Positions 16,694-26,309 of a stretch of 64,000 nucleotides of DNA are shown in pieces (position 1 is the first letter of the stretch; each line of letters opens with the position of its first letter). Position numbers and translations under genes: made by a program. Source of the stretch: Planctomycetota bacterium. Its GTDB lineage: Bacteria > Planctomycetota > MHYJ01 > JACQXL01 > JACQZI01. A model generated the notes under the pieces. The model did no database searches and was not told where the DNA came from. It worked only from the letters and a program-made list of their open reading frames with translations. The stretch spans positions 1 to 64,000 of the forward strand of contig JACQZI010000027.1 in assembly GCA_016207825.1 (NCBI GenBank), read 5' to 3'.

Positions 16694-18064
16694 ATGAGGC
16701 TGACGGTATTTTTGCTGATGCTTTTCGCGGTTTGCGGATGCGCTTCATCCGCAGAAGAACCTGTATTGCTTAATGCCCCGAGCGCGGATAATTACACCGC
16801 GCCGGAAAATCCGTTTCCTTCGGTTACGGAAACGGATTTAATTGCTTCTCCCCTGAATCTGGATAATGTAATCGGTTTTGCCCTTGATAATAATCCATCC
16901 TTGAAAGCGGCCAACAGCCGCTGGGAGGCGTCCCGGCAAAGGCCGGTCCAGGCGAGAAGCCCGGAAGACCCGATGTTATTAGCCCAATATATGAATAATC
17001 CGGATATGTATAAAACCGGTTTGATGCTTTCGCAGAAAATACCGTGGTTCGGCAAACTCAGCCTCGCGGGAAAGATTGCCGAATCGGATGTTTTGATAGA
17101 AGAACAGAAAGCGATAAACGAGCGCTGGCTTCTGGTCGGTAAGGTCAAAATAGCTTATTACGATTTGTTCTGGATTAACCGGGCTATCCGCGTGAATGAG
17201 GAAGCCAAAGGCATCATATCCAATATAGAAAAAATAGCGCTGTTGCAATACGAAACCGGCAAGACCGGCCAGCAGGATGTTTTGAAAGCGCGGATAGAAC
17301 TCGCCCGGATAAATAACGAAATTGGCGTTTTAAACGAGAGCCGGACTGCGGCGATAGCCGCACTTAACCGGCTTTTGAACCGCCCGTCCTCGGCGCCTCT
17401 GGGGGAACCGGAAATGAATAATCTGTCCGCCTTGAAATTATCGCTCGAACAATTAACCGGGCTGGCTTTGAAGTTTTCGCCCGAAGTTAAAATGAGCGAG
17501 GAAGAAATAAGAAAGTTTGATAATGAAGTTGCCCTGGCGCGTAAGCAGTATTACCCGGACTGGGTTCTCTCGCTGGAGTATAACCGCTTAGACAACGGCA
17601 TAGAAGGCGAAGATAACGAATGGGGCGTCAAGGCGGGAATCAATATTCCCTTGTGGCGCAGGAAATATGCCGCCGCCGTGCGCGAGGCAAACGCCAACCA
17701 AAAGGCAAGCCAATATGAATCGCAATCAGCCAAAAGCAAGACCATTTTCGACGTGAAAGACAGTTACGTGAAAATCGCCAACGCCTGGAAAGTGATTGAG
17801 TTGTACCAAAACACCCTGATTCCGCAGGCAAGCCAATCGCTGGCGGTTTCCCAGGTCGGTTACCAGACCGGCAAATCTGATTTCCTGGATTTATTGGACA
17901 GTGTCAGCCTGATTTTGGATTTGAAGCTCGGTTTATACCAAGCTCAGGTTGATTATAAAAAGGAACTGGCCGCGCTGGAATTATGCTGCGCTTTCCCGGT
18001 GGAAAGCGTTACCGGCGAAAGAACCCCTAAAGAGGCAACGCCTAATACAAAGGAATCCAAATAG
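16694..18064 (+). CDS. cusC: CusC/TolC-type outer-membrane efflux channel lipoprotein
   Basis: The signal 'MRLTVFLLMLFAVCGC' ends in a lipobox with Cys at residue 16, as in CusC. The 456-residue body has two outer membrane efflux protein repeats with long coiled-coil helices ('IGFALDNNPSLKAANSRWEASRQRP', 'LEQLTGLALKFSPEVKMSEEEIRKFDNEVALARKQYYPDW'). It forms the trimeric outer-membrane duct of the Cu/Ag RND system. Ribosome site AAAGGTG lies upstream of ATG 16694. It is second in the operon csoR-cusC-cusB-cusA and ends 20 nt before cusB, so it is regulated with them. The low-similarity loop near the C-terminus ('ERTPKEATPNTKESK') is likely disordered. Confidence 0.88.
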   Translation: MRLTVFLLMLFAVCGCASSAEEPVLLNAPSADNYTAPENPFPSVTETDLIASPLNLDNVIGFALDNNPSLKAANSRWEASRQRPVQARSPEDPMLLAQYMNNPDMYKTGLMLSQKIPWFGKLSLAGKIAESDVLIEEQKAINERWLLVGKVKIAYYDLFWINRAIRVNEEAKGIISNIEKIALLQYETGKTGQQDVLKARIELARINNEIGVLNESRTAAIAALNRLLNRPSSAPLGEPEMNNLSALKLSLEQLTGLALKFSPEVKMSEEEIRKFDNEVALARKQYYPDWVLSLEYNRLDNGIEGEDNEWGVKAGINIPLWRRKYAAAVREANANQKASQYESQSAKSKTIFDVKDSYVKIANAWKVIELYQNTLIPQASQSLAVSQVGYQTGKSDFLDLLDSVSLILDLKLGLYQAQVDYKKELAALELCCAFPVESVTGERTPKEATPNTKESK

Positions 18065-18084
18065 TTTTAATAAGGAGTTGTAGT

Positions 18085-19737
18085 ATGTCTAAAAAAGGTT
18101 TGATTATTTTTATAATTCTTATCGTGGCTCTTGCCGGGATTGTTGTGTTTGTCCCGCAGGCCAGGGACGGATTTATTGCCGGGTGGAACTGGGTTTTCGG
18201 TTCGCCCAAAGCCCTGGAAGCGGGTTATTATTATACCTGCCCGATGCATCCGGAAATACACCTTCCTTCTGCCGGTGATTGCCCTATCTGCGGGATGAGC
18301 CTGGTTAAAAAGGAATCCGGCAAGGAAGAGGAAAAAGCCACGAGCATCACCCTTTCCGGCCGCCAGGTCCAAATCGGCGGGATAAGGACGGAAGCGGTTA
18401 AAAAGAGGGGTTTGGTCAAAACCGTGGATGCTATCGGCAAAATAGATTACGACGAACGCGCCCGTTACGCGGTCAGCGCGCGGGTTGACGGCAGGGTGGA
18501 TAAAATTTATGTCAATTTTACCGGCGCAACTATTAAGCCGAATCAAGCTATGGTTGATATATACAGTCCGCAGCTGGTCTCCGCGCAGAAGGAATATCTT
18601 TTGTCCCTCGATACGCTTAAAAGTGTCCGGGCAAGTGAATTCAAGGAAACTGTGAAAAGCGCCGAGGAGCTTGTCGAGGCGAGCCGGCAAAGATTGCTGC
18701 TGTGGGGAATCACCCCGGAACAGGTCAGCAAGCTGGAAAAGACGCGTGAGGTGGAAAATCATCTGACGATTTATTCCCAGAATAAGGGGACAATTATAAC
18801 CAAAAATATTGTGGAAGGGCAATACGTCAAGGAAGGCGATGTCCTTTTTGAAACAGCCGATCTTTCCAATGTCTGGCTTTACGCGGATATTTACGAGCAG
18901 GATATTCCTTTGCTCGCGGAAGATTCAGCCCGGGAAGCGGAAATAACATCCAAGGCCTTTCCCGGAGAAATATTCAGCGGCCGGATAGAATTTACTTATC
19001 CTTTTGTCAATCCGGAAACGCGGACGATGAGGATACGGATTACCATTCCGAATCCGCATTTAAAACTGCGTCCGGAGATGTTTGCCAACGCCCGGATTAA
19101 AGCGGCTTTCGGGGAAAAGCTTGCTATTCCGGAAAGCGCGGTGGTCTATACCGGCAAACGAAATATTGTTTTTATGGCGGACGGCGCCGGGGTGTTTACC
19201 CCCACGCTTGTTTCTTTGGGGGCGCAGTGGCTTTATGACAAGGATTTTATTTACTCGGAACAAAGCGCTTTGCCTTTCCATCAGGGCATGCAGAGGTATC
19301 ACGAGGTTTTGGGCGGGGTAAAAGAAGGCGATATAATCGTAACCAGCGGCAATTTCCTGGTGGATGCGGAAAGCCAGATTCAGGGCGCGCTCCAGAGATT
19401 TCTTAAAGATTTGCCCGCGCAGGATAAAACAGTTTCCCATGAGAATGTAAAACCATCGTTTAATGAAAACGACGCCTATGTTTGCCCGATGAAATGCGAA
19501 AGCTCGGATAAACCCGGCAAGTGCTCCAAATGCGGGATGAATCTGGTGCCGAATACGCCATCGCCGGAAAAGGAGCCGGTGAAACAGGAAAACCCGGCAG
19601 AAAAGGATGCTTATATCTGCCCGATGCATCCCGATGTAATCTCTGATAAGCCCGGTAAATGCCCCAAGTGTGGGATGAATTTGGTGCCGAATCCGAAAGC
19701 CGGGGAAAAACAGGACCATTCGGAACATAACCATTAA
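18085..19737 (+). CDS. cusB: CusB-type periplasmic adaptor with three heavy-metal-binding domains
   Basis: After an N-terminal membrane anchor ('GLIIFIILIVALAGIVVFV') comes a heavy-metal-binding domain (about residues 48-73, 'YTCPMHPEI...GDCPICGMSLV'), then the HlyD-type adaptor: 'VDAIGKIDYDERARYAVSARVDGRVDKIYVNFTG', a helical hairpin and 'IYEQDIPLLAEDS', 'AIPESAVVYTGKRNIVF'. Two more CPM-type metal domains are at the C-terminus (about 464-490 and 508-535, ending 'CSKCGMNLVPN' and 'CPKCGMNLVPN'), finishing in a His-rich tail. CusB relatives usually carry one such domain at most; three is unusual and suggests metal scavenging or hand-over to CusA. Ribosome site AAGGAG precedes ATG 18085. cusA follows 2 nt downstream. 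Confidence 0.9.
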   Translation: MSKKGLIIFIILIVALAGIVVFVPQARDGFIAGWNWVFGSPKALEAGYYYTCPMHPEIHLPSAGDCPICGMSLVKKESGKEEEKATSITLSGRQVQIGGIRTEAVKKRGLVKTVDAIGKIDYDERARYAVSARVDGRVDKIYVNFTGATIKPNQAMVDIYSPQLVSAQKEYLLSLDTLKSVRASEFKETVKSAEELVEASRQRLLLWGITPEQVSKLEKTREVENHLTIYSQNKGTIITKNIVEGQYVKEGDVLFETADLSNVWLYADIYEQDIPLLAEDSAREAEITSKAFPGEIFSGRIEFTYPFVNPETRTMRIRITIPNPHLKLRPEMFANARIKAAFGEKLAIPESAVVYTGKRNIVFMADGAGVFTPTLVSLGAQWLYDKDFIYSEQSALPFHQGMQRYHEVLGGVKEGDIIVTSGNFLVDAESQIQGALQRFLKDLPAQDKTVSHENVKPSFNENDAYVCPMKCESSDKPGKCSKCGMNLVPNTPSPEKEPVKQENPAEKDAYICPMHPDVISDKPGKCPKCGMNLVPNPKAGEKQDHSEHNH

Positions 19738-19739
19738 AT

Positions 19740-22700
19740 ATGATAAGGAAGCTGATAGATTTATCGATTAAGCACCGGGCGATTGTGCTCTTCGGAGCGG
19801 CGCTCCTGACTGTTTGGGGCGTCTGGTCGGTAATCAATACGCCGATTGATGCCATCCCGGATCTTTCCGATACGCAGGTAATTATTTATTCGACCTGGAA
19901 AGGGCGCGACCCGGAAACCATAGAAAAGCAGGTCACTTACCCGATAACAGCCAAAATGCTCGCCGTTCCCAAAAGCAAGGTCGTGCGCGCGTTTTCCATG
20001 TATAGCTACTCGCTCATCTACGTGATATTCGAAGACGGGACGGATATTTACTGGGCACGCAGCCGCGTCCTGGAATATCTTTCGACCATTGCTGGGCAGC
20101 TGCCTGAGGGCGTAACGAGCCAACTGGGGCCCGATGCCACGGGCGTCGGTTGGATTTATCAATATACCCTTGAAGACACTTCCGGTAAATACGATTTGGG
20201 CGAATTGCGCGCCATCCAGGATTGGTATGTCCGGTATCCTTTGACCACGGTGCCTGATGTCGCCGAGGTCGCCTCCATCGGCGGCTTCGCCAGGCAGTTC
20301 CAGGTGATTATCGACCCGGCGAAATTATTCTCTTTGAATATCCCGCTTTCTCGCGTGGCGGAAGCGATTAAATCCGGCAATAATGACGCCGGTGGCGCCT
20401 CGGTGGAAGTCGCGGAAAGGGAAAAACTCCTTAAAGGGATAGGTTATATCAAGACCTTGGGCGACCTGGAAAATATCGTGGTGGAGGTGCGCAATGGGTT
20501 GCCGATACTCGTGCGTGATGTCTCCAAGGCGGTTGTAATCGGTCCGGAAATGCGCCGCGGCATCGCGGAGAAAAACGGCGAAGGGCAGGTGGTCGGCGGA
20601 ATCGTCGTCATGCGCTTCGGCAAGAACGCCCGCGAAGTGATTAATAATGTAAAAGAGAAAATAAGCGAAATATCAAAGGGCTTGCCGGCCGGCGTGGTGA
20701 TAAAGCCGGTCTACGACCGCTCGGCGCTGATTAACCGCAGTATTAAGACGCTCTCCGACCAGCTGAAAGAAATACTCGGCATGATGGCGTTGGTTTGCAT
20801 CATCTTTCTCTTTCATATCCAGAGCGCGCTGGTTTCCTGGCTGGCGTTGCCTATCGGCACGCTCATCGCTTTTATCATAATGTATTTCCTGGGCGTAAAT
20901 TCCAATATTATGTCCCTGGGCGGGATTGCCATCGCGCTGGGCGATATGGCGGATGGCGCTATTTCGCTCGTGGAAAACCTGCATAAGAAGCTGGAAAAAA
21001 ACCAGGCTGGCAAGAATCATTGGGAACTGGTTGCCGAGGCGGCCAAGGAAGTCGGCCCTGGAATTTTCGGCTCGTTACTGGTTCTGGTTGTTTCGTTCCT
21101 GCCTATCTTCGCGCTGGACGGGCAGGCGGGAAGGCTGTTTAAGCCGCTCGCTTATACCAAGACATTTGCCCTGGCCGGCGGATGCCTGATTACGATAACG
21201 CTTATCCCGGTTTTGATGGGCTATTTCGTCCGGGGCAAAATTATCCCGGAGAAGAAAAATCCGGTCAACCGCGGATTGATTAATCTTTACCTCCCGATAC
21301 TTAATTTCTGCCTTAAATACCGCAAAACGGTTTTATTGATTGCGGTTGTCGGATTGCTTTCCATGTATATCCCTTACCAGAAGATTGGTTCGGAATTCAT
21401 GCCGCCTTTGGATGAAGGTGATATCCTTTATATGCCGACGTCGTATCCGGGAATTTCCGTCACTGTGGCGCAGGACGCGTTACAGCGGCAGGACCAGATT
21501 ATCAAGATGTTCCCTGAGGTAGCGGTGGTCTTCGGCAAAACCGGCCGGGCGGAGACCGCGACCGACCCGGCGCCGCTGGAAATGGTGGAGACGACCATTT
21601 CCTTGAAGCCCCGCGATGAGTGGCTTGCCCGCAAGATAAAAGAAGGATATTTGCTTGGCCTGGCTGAAGACGCGTTGGCTTCGAGCGGGCTGGATGAACA
21701 AACGCTCAAAAGAATCTCCCGCGAAACGGAGAACATGGCGCTCTTCAGGCTGAATAAGTTTATCAGGCTGAAGATTGTTTCTTCTTCCGGGCAGCAAGCC
21801 GAGCTGGAACGGATTATCCGAGACGAACTCCCCGCAAAAATAAACGAAGAGCTTATTAATGCCATCAAGGAAAATCTCCGGGCTGAAAACATCAAGTTTG
21901 ATGCCTCTAACTTGAAACTTCCTGTTTCCGAAATCCCCATGCGCCCGGTTGCCTCCACCTACGAGCTTATGTCCGATGATATGGAATCCGAGATGAAATT
22001 CCCCGGGTTTGTCAATGCCTGGACCATGCCGATAAAAACGCGGATAGACATGCTTTCCACCGGCGTAAAAACTCCGGTTGCCATCAAGGTTTTCGGGCCG
22101 GATATCAATATCGCGCAGGAGATAGCCAAGGAAATAGAGACCGCGGTAAAGCGCGACCCCGGCACACAGAGCGCCATCGGGGAAAGGTTTACCCAGGGGT
22201 ATGTTACATTTGATATCAAGCGCGAAGAATGCGCCCGTTACGGCTTGAGCGTGGGAGAGGTGCAGGATATTATCGAAACCGCCATCGGCGGGATGAATAT
22301 TTCGGAGATAGTCGAAGGCCCTTACCGCTTCTCGGTAAATATCAGGTATCCCAGGGAGATGAGGGATAATATCGAAGAACTCAAAAGGGTCTTGGTTTCT
22401 GCTTCCGGCGGACAGAATATTCCCTTGATGAGCGTCGCGGATATCGTCTTTAAGGACGGATATTCCTCCATAAAAACAGAGCAATCCATCCCGGTAAGCG
22501 TGGTTTATATTACTCTTAAAGAAGGGCAGGACGTAGGAAGTTATGTGGCGCGCGTGAAAGGATTCCTTGAAGGCAAAATAAAACCGCCTGCCGGATATTA
22601 TTATTCTTTCAGCGGGCAATACGAATATATGGAGGCGCTCAATAAAAGGCTTTTGGTAGTCGTTCCGCTTACCTTGGTTATAATTACAATCATCGTCTAT

Positions 22701-23186
22701 TTTACGGTCGGCAGCATCCTGATGACGCTGATATTGCTTATCACCCTGCCGTTTTCCCTGATTGGCGGATTCTGGTATATGTATATAATGGATTTTAATA
22801 TGAGCCTGGCGGTTGTTTCCGGATTCATTGTCCTGGCAGGCTTTGCTTCGCAGACCGCGATAATCATGCATGTCTACCTGGATTTGGCAATGGAAGAGAA
22901 AATAAAGTCCGGAATCCCGATAACCAAAGGCGTGATAAATGCCGCGATGATAGAAGGCGCGGTCATGCGCGTCCGCCCGAAAATAATGAGCGTGGCGACC
23001 AGCTTTTTCGGGTTATTGCCCTTGCTCTGGACGAGCGCCGCGGAAGGGGGACCCTTACTCAGGATGGCCGTGCCTTTGATGGGCGGGCTCGTTACCTCCG
23101 TTATCCATACATTGCTTTTGATACCGCTTTACTACGCGATTTATCTGGAAATAAAATATAAGAATAAGGAAAGGAGAAAAACATGA
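19740..23186 (+). CDS. cusA: CusA-type heavy-metal RND efflux pump
   Basis: At 1148 residues it is somewhat longer than typical CusA (about 1050). It starts 'MIRKLIDLSIKHRAIVLFGAALLTVWGVWSV' and keeps the HME-RND signatures 'PIDAIPDLSDTQVIIYSTWKGRDPETIEKQVTYPI', 'GPDATGVGWIYQYTL', and the TM4 proton-relay stretch 'LGGIAIALGDMADGAISLVENLHKK' (about residue 392). The second half repeats with 'GFIVLAGFASQTAIIMHVYLD'. The extra length falls in the second periplasmic loop (about 640-720, lysine/glutamate-rich), which is not seen in standard CusA. It drives Cu(I)/Ag(I) out with CusB and CusC. The stop overlaps the start of the YHS lipoprotein by 4 nt (ATGA), so the two are translationally coupled. 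Confidence 0.92.
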   Translation: MIRKLIDLSIKHRAIVLFGAALLTVWGVWSVINTPIDAIPDLSDTQVIIYSTWKGRDPETIEKQVTYPITAKMLAVPKSKVVRAFSMYSYSLIYVIFEDGTDIYWARSRVLEYLSTIAGQLPEGVTSQLGPDATGVGWIYQYTLEDTSGKYDLGELRAIQDWYVRYPLTTVPDVAEVASIGGFARQFQVIIDPAKLFSLNIPLSRVAEAIKSGNNDAGGASVEVAEREKLLKGIGYIKTLGDLENIVVEVRNGLPILVRDVSKAVVIGPEMRRGIAEKNGEGQVVGGIVVMRFGKNAREVINNVKEKISEISKGLPAGVVIKPVYDRSALINRSIKTLSDQLKEILGMMALVCIIFLFHIQSALVSWLALPIGTLIAFIIMYFLGVNSNIMSLGGIAIALGDMADGAISLVENLHKKLEKNQAGKNHWELVAEAAKEVGPGIFGSLLVLVVSFLPIFALDGQAGRLFKPLAYTKTFALAGGCLITITLIPVLMGYFVRGKIIPEKKNPVNRGLINLYLPILNFCLKYRKTVLLIAVVGLLSMYIPYQKIGSEFMPPLDEGDILYMPTSYPGISVTVAQDALQRQDQIIKMFPEVAVVFGKTGRAETATDPAPLEMVETTISLKPRDEWLARKIKEGYLLGLAEDALASSGLDEQTLKRISRETENMALFRLNKFIRLKIVSSSGQQAELERIIRDELPAKINEELINAIKENLRAENIKFDASNLKLPVSEIPMRPVASTYELMSDDMESEMKFPGFVNAWTMPIKTRIDMLSTGVKTPVAIKVFGPDINIAQEIAKEIETAVKRDPGTQSAIGERFTQGYVTFDIKREECARYGLSVGEVQDIIETAIGGMNISEIVEGPYRFSVNIRYPREMRDNIEELKRVLVSASGGQNIPLMSVADIVFKDGYSSIKTEQSIPVSVVYITLKEGQDVGSYVARVKGFLEGKIKPPAGYYYSFSGQYEYMEALNKRLLVVVPLTLVIITIIVYFTVGSILMTLILLITLPFSLIGGFWYMYIMDFNMSLAVVSGFIVLAGFASQTAIIMHVYLDLAMEEKIKSGIPITKGVINAAMIEGAVMRVRPKIMSVATSFFGLLPLLWTSAAEGGPLLRMAVPLMGGLVTSVIHTLLLIPLYYAIYLEIKYKNKERRKT

Positions 23187-23515
23187 GGAATATAGTGATA
23201 GGCATGGCAATTGCCTGCTTGGTAATTATTGCGGGATGCAATAAGTCCGAACCGGAGAAGCCGGAGACCTCGCCGGCGGCTGAAACAACGGCAACCACAA
23301 CGGTGCCCACGGCAGACGAAAACGCAAAAGTGCTTCCACATACGATAACCGAGGCCGAAATAGGGAAAGAGGCGGCTTGCCCGGTGATGGGGAGCAAGAT
23401 AAAGGTGACCAAGGACACGCTTTCCGCTGAATACCGGGGTAAGATTTATTATTTCTGTTGCGATGGCTGCCCGGATGATTTTGCCAAAGACCCGGAAAAA
23501 TATACGAAGAAGTGA
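23183..23515 (+). CDS. YHS-domain lipoprotein, likely periplasmic copper binder
   Basis: A lipoprotein signal ('IGMAIACLVIIAGC', Cys about residue 19) is followed by a Thr/Ala/Glu linker and a YHS domain (about 65-110): 'AACPVMGSKI...YRGKIYYFCCDGCPDDFAKDPEKY'. The Cys pair CC-x2-C and 'CPVMG' are the metal-binding elements of YHS/TRASH-like modules found with heavy-metal pumps. It is likely anchored on the periplasmic side and captures metal for CusB/CusA. Overlap of 4 nt with cusA (ATGA) indicates coupling. The protein is short, so it is a single-function binding module rather than an enzyme. Confidence 0.8.
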   Translation: MRNIVIGMAIACLVIIAGCNKSEPEKPETSPAAETTATTTVPTADENAKVLPHTITEAEIGKEAACPVMGSKIKVTKDTLSAEYRGKIYYFCCDGCPDDFAKDPEKYTKK

Positions 23516-23566
23516 AGCTCCATAGGAGAGATGATTTAAATTATTATAAATAGAAAGGAAGGTATT

Positions 23567-25243
23567 ATGGACATGCTTTGCAGGCAATGCGAACAAACCG
23601 CCAAAGGAACCGGATGCACCGTTAAAGGCGTCTGCGGCAAAGAGCCGGAAGCCGCGGTCTTGCAGGATTTAATCCTGTATGGCTTAAGGGGCGTCGGAAT
23701 CTACGGGCAACTCGCCCGCCAGCTCGGCGTTAAAGACAAGGATGTCGATTACTTTGTCATGAACGCCCTTTTCACCACGATTACCAACGTCAACTTTGAC
23801 GTAAAAAGGCTTAAAGAAATAGTCAAAGAGACTTACGAAACAAAGGAAAAGATAAAGAAGCTGTTTTTGGATGCCTATAAAAAGAAGAACAGCAAGGAGT
23901 TTTCCGGAACGCTGCCTAAAGCGGCCGAATGGAAGCCGGCTGATGATTTGCCGGGCATGCTGGCGGAAGGGTCTAAAGTGGGCGTCCGGGAAAATCCGGA
24001 TTTGAACGAAGACTTAAGAAGCCTGCGTGAATTGCTTTTATACGGCGTAAAAGGCATCGGCGCTTACGCGCACCACGCTTGGCTTTTGGTCAAAGAAGAC
24101 GAAACCGTCACGGCATTTTTCCATAAAGCGCTGGCCGCACTGGCCGATTACTCGCTTTCCGCGGATGAGCTGACCGGTCTTGTCATGGAAGCGGGTAAGG
24201 TTAACCTAAAATGCATGGAAATCCTAGACCAGGGGCATACCGAAAGGTTTGGAAATCCCGAGCCGACTTCGGTTTACCTGGGGGTGAAAAAAGGTCCGGC
24301 AATCATTGTTTCCGGGCATGATTTGGTGGATTTGGAGGAGCTCTTAAAACAGACCGAAGGCAAAGGCGTGAATATTTACACGCACGGCGAGATGCTTCCC
24401 GCCCATGCCTATCCCGGCTTGAAGAAATACAAACATCTGGCCGGACACTTCGGAAGCGCCTGGCAAAACCAGCAAAAGGAATTCGATAACGTCCCTGCGG
24501 CAATCCTGATGACGACAAACTGCATCCAGCAGCCGCGCGATTCTTACAAAGACAGGATATTTACCACCGGCATGGTCGCGTTTCCCGGATTAAACCATAT
24601 TCCCAACTACACGCCCAAGGATTTCAGCAAAGTCATCGAAAAGGCATTGGCGTTAAAGGGATTTGCCCAAGACAGCCACGAAAAGGATATCACCATCGGG
24701 TTTGGCCACGCGGCCGTCCTGGGCGTGGCGGGCAAAGTGATTGACGCGGTAAAGAGCGGCGCGATAAAGCACTTTTTCCTGATAGGCGGCTGCGACGGCG
24801 CCAAGCCGGTCCGGAACTATTACACCGAATTCGCCCAGAAAGTGCCCAAAGACTGCGTGATACTTACTCTCGCCTGCGGAAAGTTCAAGTTTAACCGGCT
24901 GGACTTCGGCGATATCAACGGGATACCGAGATTGCTGGACATGGGCCAGTGCAACGACGCCTATTCGGCGATAAAAGTTGCCGGCGCGCTGGCGGACGCC
25001 TTCAAATGCACGGTTAATGACCTGCCGTTGTCGCTGGTGCTTTCCTGGTATGAGCAAAAAGCGGTCTGCATCCTGCTGACGCTCTTGTCATTGGGCATAA
25101 AGAATATTAAGCTGGGTCCGTCTCTGCCGGCGTTTGTCTCGCCCAATGTCCTGAAAATACTGGTGGAGAAATTCAATATCGCCCCGATAACCACGCCCGA
25201 GGAAGACTTAAACAGCATCTTGGGCGCGAAGATTAAGGCGTAA
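23567..25243 (+). CDS. hcp: Hybrid cluster protein (hydroxylamine reductase)
   Basis: The 558-residue product starts with the [4Fe-4S] cluster motif C-x2-C-x8-C-x5-C (Cys5, Cys8, Cys17, Cys23), the class I pattern of anaerobes, and contains the hybrid-cluster signatures 'GHDLVDLEELLKQTEGKGVNIYTHGEMLPAHAYPGLKKY', 'GGCDGAKPVRNYYTEFAQKVPKDCVILTLACGKFKFN' and 'DMGQCNDAYSAIKVA'. It reduces hydroxylamine to ammonia in vitro and is now thought to reduce NO to N2O or to S-nitrosylate proteins in vivo. Ribosome site GAAAGGAAGG is upstream. A strong terminator at 25268-25298 closes the gene. No Hcr reductase gene is adjacent. I see no clear NsrR or FNR box in the 50-nt gap upstream. Confidence 0.96.
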   Translation: MDMLCRQCEQTAKGTGCTVKGVCGKEPEAAVLQDLILYGLRGVGIYGQLARQLGVKDKDVDYFVMNALFTTITNVNFDVKRLKEIVKETYETKEKIKKLFLDAYKKKNSKEFSGTLPKAAEWKPADDLPGMLAEGSKVGVRENPDLNEDLRSLRELLLYGVKGIGAYAHHAWLLVKEDETVTAFFHKALAALADYSLSADELTGLVMEAGKVNLKCMEILDQGHTERFGNPEPTSVYLGVKKGPAIIVSGHDLVDLEELLKQTEGKGVNIYTHGEMLPAHAYPGLKKYKHLAGHFGSAWQNQQKEFDNVPAAILMTTNCIQQPRDSYKDRIFTTGMVAFPGLNHIPNYTPKDFSKVIEKALALKGFAQDSHEKDITIGFGHAAVLGVAGKVIDAVKSGAIKHFFLIGGCDGAKPVRNYYTEFAQKVPKDCVILTLACGKFKFNRLDFGDINGIPRLLDMGQCNDAYSAIKVAGALADAFKCTVNDLPLSLVLSWYEQKAVCILLTLLSLGIKNIKLGPSLPAFVSPNVLKILVEKFNIAPITTPEEDLNSILGAKIKA

Positions 25244-25267
25244 GTTTGATATAGGTAAGATGAATCT

Positions 25268-25298
25268 AAAACGCCCCGATATGAAATCGGGGCGTTTT
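25268..25298 (+). terminator. Rho-independent terminator after hcp
   Basis: Perfect stem AAACGCCCCGAT / ATCGGGGCGTTT with a 5-nt loop and flanking A and T runs. It can act in both directions, but only the plus-strand gene ends here. Confidence 0.9.
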
Positions 25299-25328
25299 CA
25301 TATCTGATTAAAGAAAGGAGCGGGAAAT

Positions 25329-26276
25329 ATGAATACCAGAACCTTATTGATTGCCGCGATATGCGCGGTATTTGTGGCGGGTTATGCAACGATAACCATG
25401 GCGGAGGACGATGCCTTCGCGGTTTTGGAGCAACTGGAAAAGAATTATGTCGGACTGGAAAAACCGGGGCTGGATACACTGGCTGCCAAGGCTAATTGTT
25501 CCTTGTCCCCTAAAACAGATGTTATGATTTATTGGATGAAAGGAAAAGGCGTTAAAGCAAAGGCCGAAGGCGATGGCACCGATTCCATGGTGGCTAAGCA
25601 AATGGTTGAGGCGTATATAAGGCTTACCGGACTGGGGATAAAAACACAAAAAGAAATGTTTGGTTTTAACAAAGATAATGTAAAGATAACCTCTGAACCG
25701 GCTGTTTTGAAAGACGGCACCAAGGTTACCCAGCTGACTATTGTCCCCAAAGACGATAAAAAAGCAAAGGAGTTAGGCTTCATTAAAACGATTTTTATGA
25801 TAGACACCAAAGAATGGGTGTTAAGGCAGTCAAAAATAACCACAAAAGAAGGTGAAGCCGTGGTTGATTTTGAATACAAAGACGGTTTGATTACCAAGAT
25901 GTCCGCGACCACTTTAAGCGCGAGCACCGTAGTGACCAATACTTACGCGACTGTGGATAAGTTCACCGTGCCGGCCAAGACGGAAGTCTCCATGGATGGC
26001 AAGGAGATTCCGGATAATATGAAAAAAATAACCATCAGCTATTCCGATGTTAAAGTAAACGGCAAAATTCCGGATGAGATTTTCGCCGAGCCGAAAGCCG
26101 GTGACGTCCCCAAGCCGACGGAAAACGCGGCCCAATTATTCCAGCAGGTCCAGCAGGCAATGCAAAAAGGCGATATGGAAACTGCCAGGCTGAAATTAAA
26201 GCAGATTGTGACCTATTACCCTGACGACCCCATGGCCAAAGCGGCCGAGATGATGCTTCAAAATCTTCCTGAATAA
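25329..26276 (+). CDS. Exported LolA-like protein with a helical C-terminus, unknown function
   Basis: A signal peptide ('TLLIAAICAVFVAGYATITMAE', cleavage after A) begins the protein; AAAGGAGCGGG is the ribosome site. Residues about 30-245 form alternating strands ('VKITSEPAVLKDGTKVTQLTIVPKDDKKAK', 'VLRQSKITTKEGEAVVDFEYKDGLITKMSA') resembling the LolA/LppX-type outer-membrane lipoprotein carrier fold. The last 60 residues are helical ('AAQLFQQVQQAMQKGDMETARLKLKQIVTYYPDDPMAKAAEMMLQNL') like a TPR hairpin. Whether it carries lipid or lipoproteins is unknown. It is flanked by hcp behind a terminator and mscL 33 nt downstream. Confidence 0.7.
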   Translation: MNTRTLLIAAICAVFVAGYATITMAEDDAFAVLEQLEKNYVGLEKPGLDTLAAKANCSLSPKTDVMIYWMKGKGVKAKAEGDGTDSMVAKQMVEAYIRLTGLGIKTQKEMFGFNKDNVKITSEPAVLKDGTKVTQLTIVPKDDKKAKELGFIKTIFMIDTKEWVLRQSKITTKEGEAVVDFEYKDGLITKMSATTLSASTVVTNTYATVDKFTVPAKTEVSMDGKEIPDNMKKITISYSDVKVNGKIPDEIFAEPKAGDVPKPTENAAQLFQQVQQAMQKGDMETARLKLKQIVTYYPDDPMAKAAEMMLQNLPE

Positions 26277-26309
26277 GCATCTTGCGTATTATAAAGAAAG
26301 GAGCGGGGT

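Noticed and set aside
21480-22871. 463-residue antisense reading frame in cusA
   Set aside because: Opposite a clear CusA; His/Arg/Asp-rich translation typical of a shadow frame.
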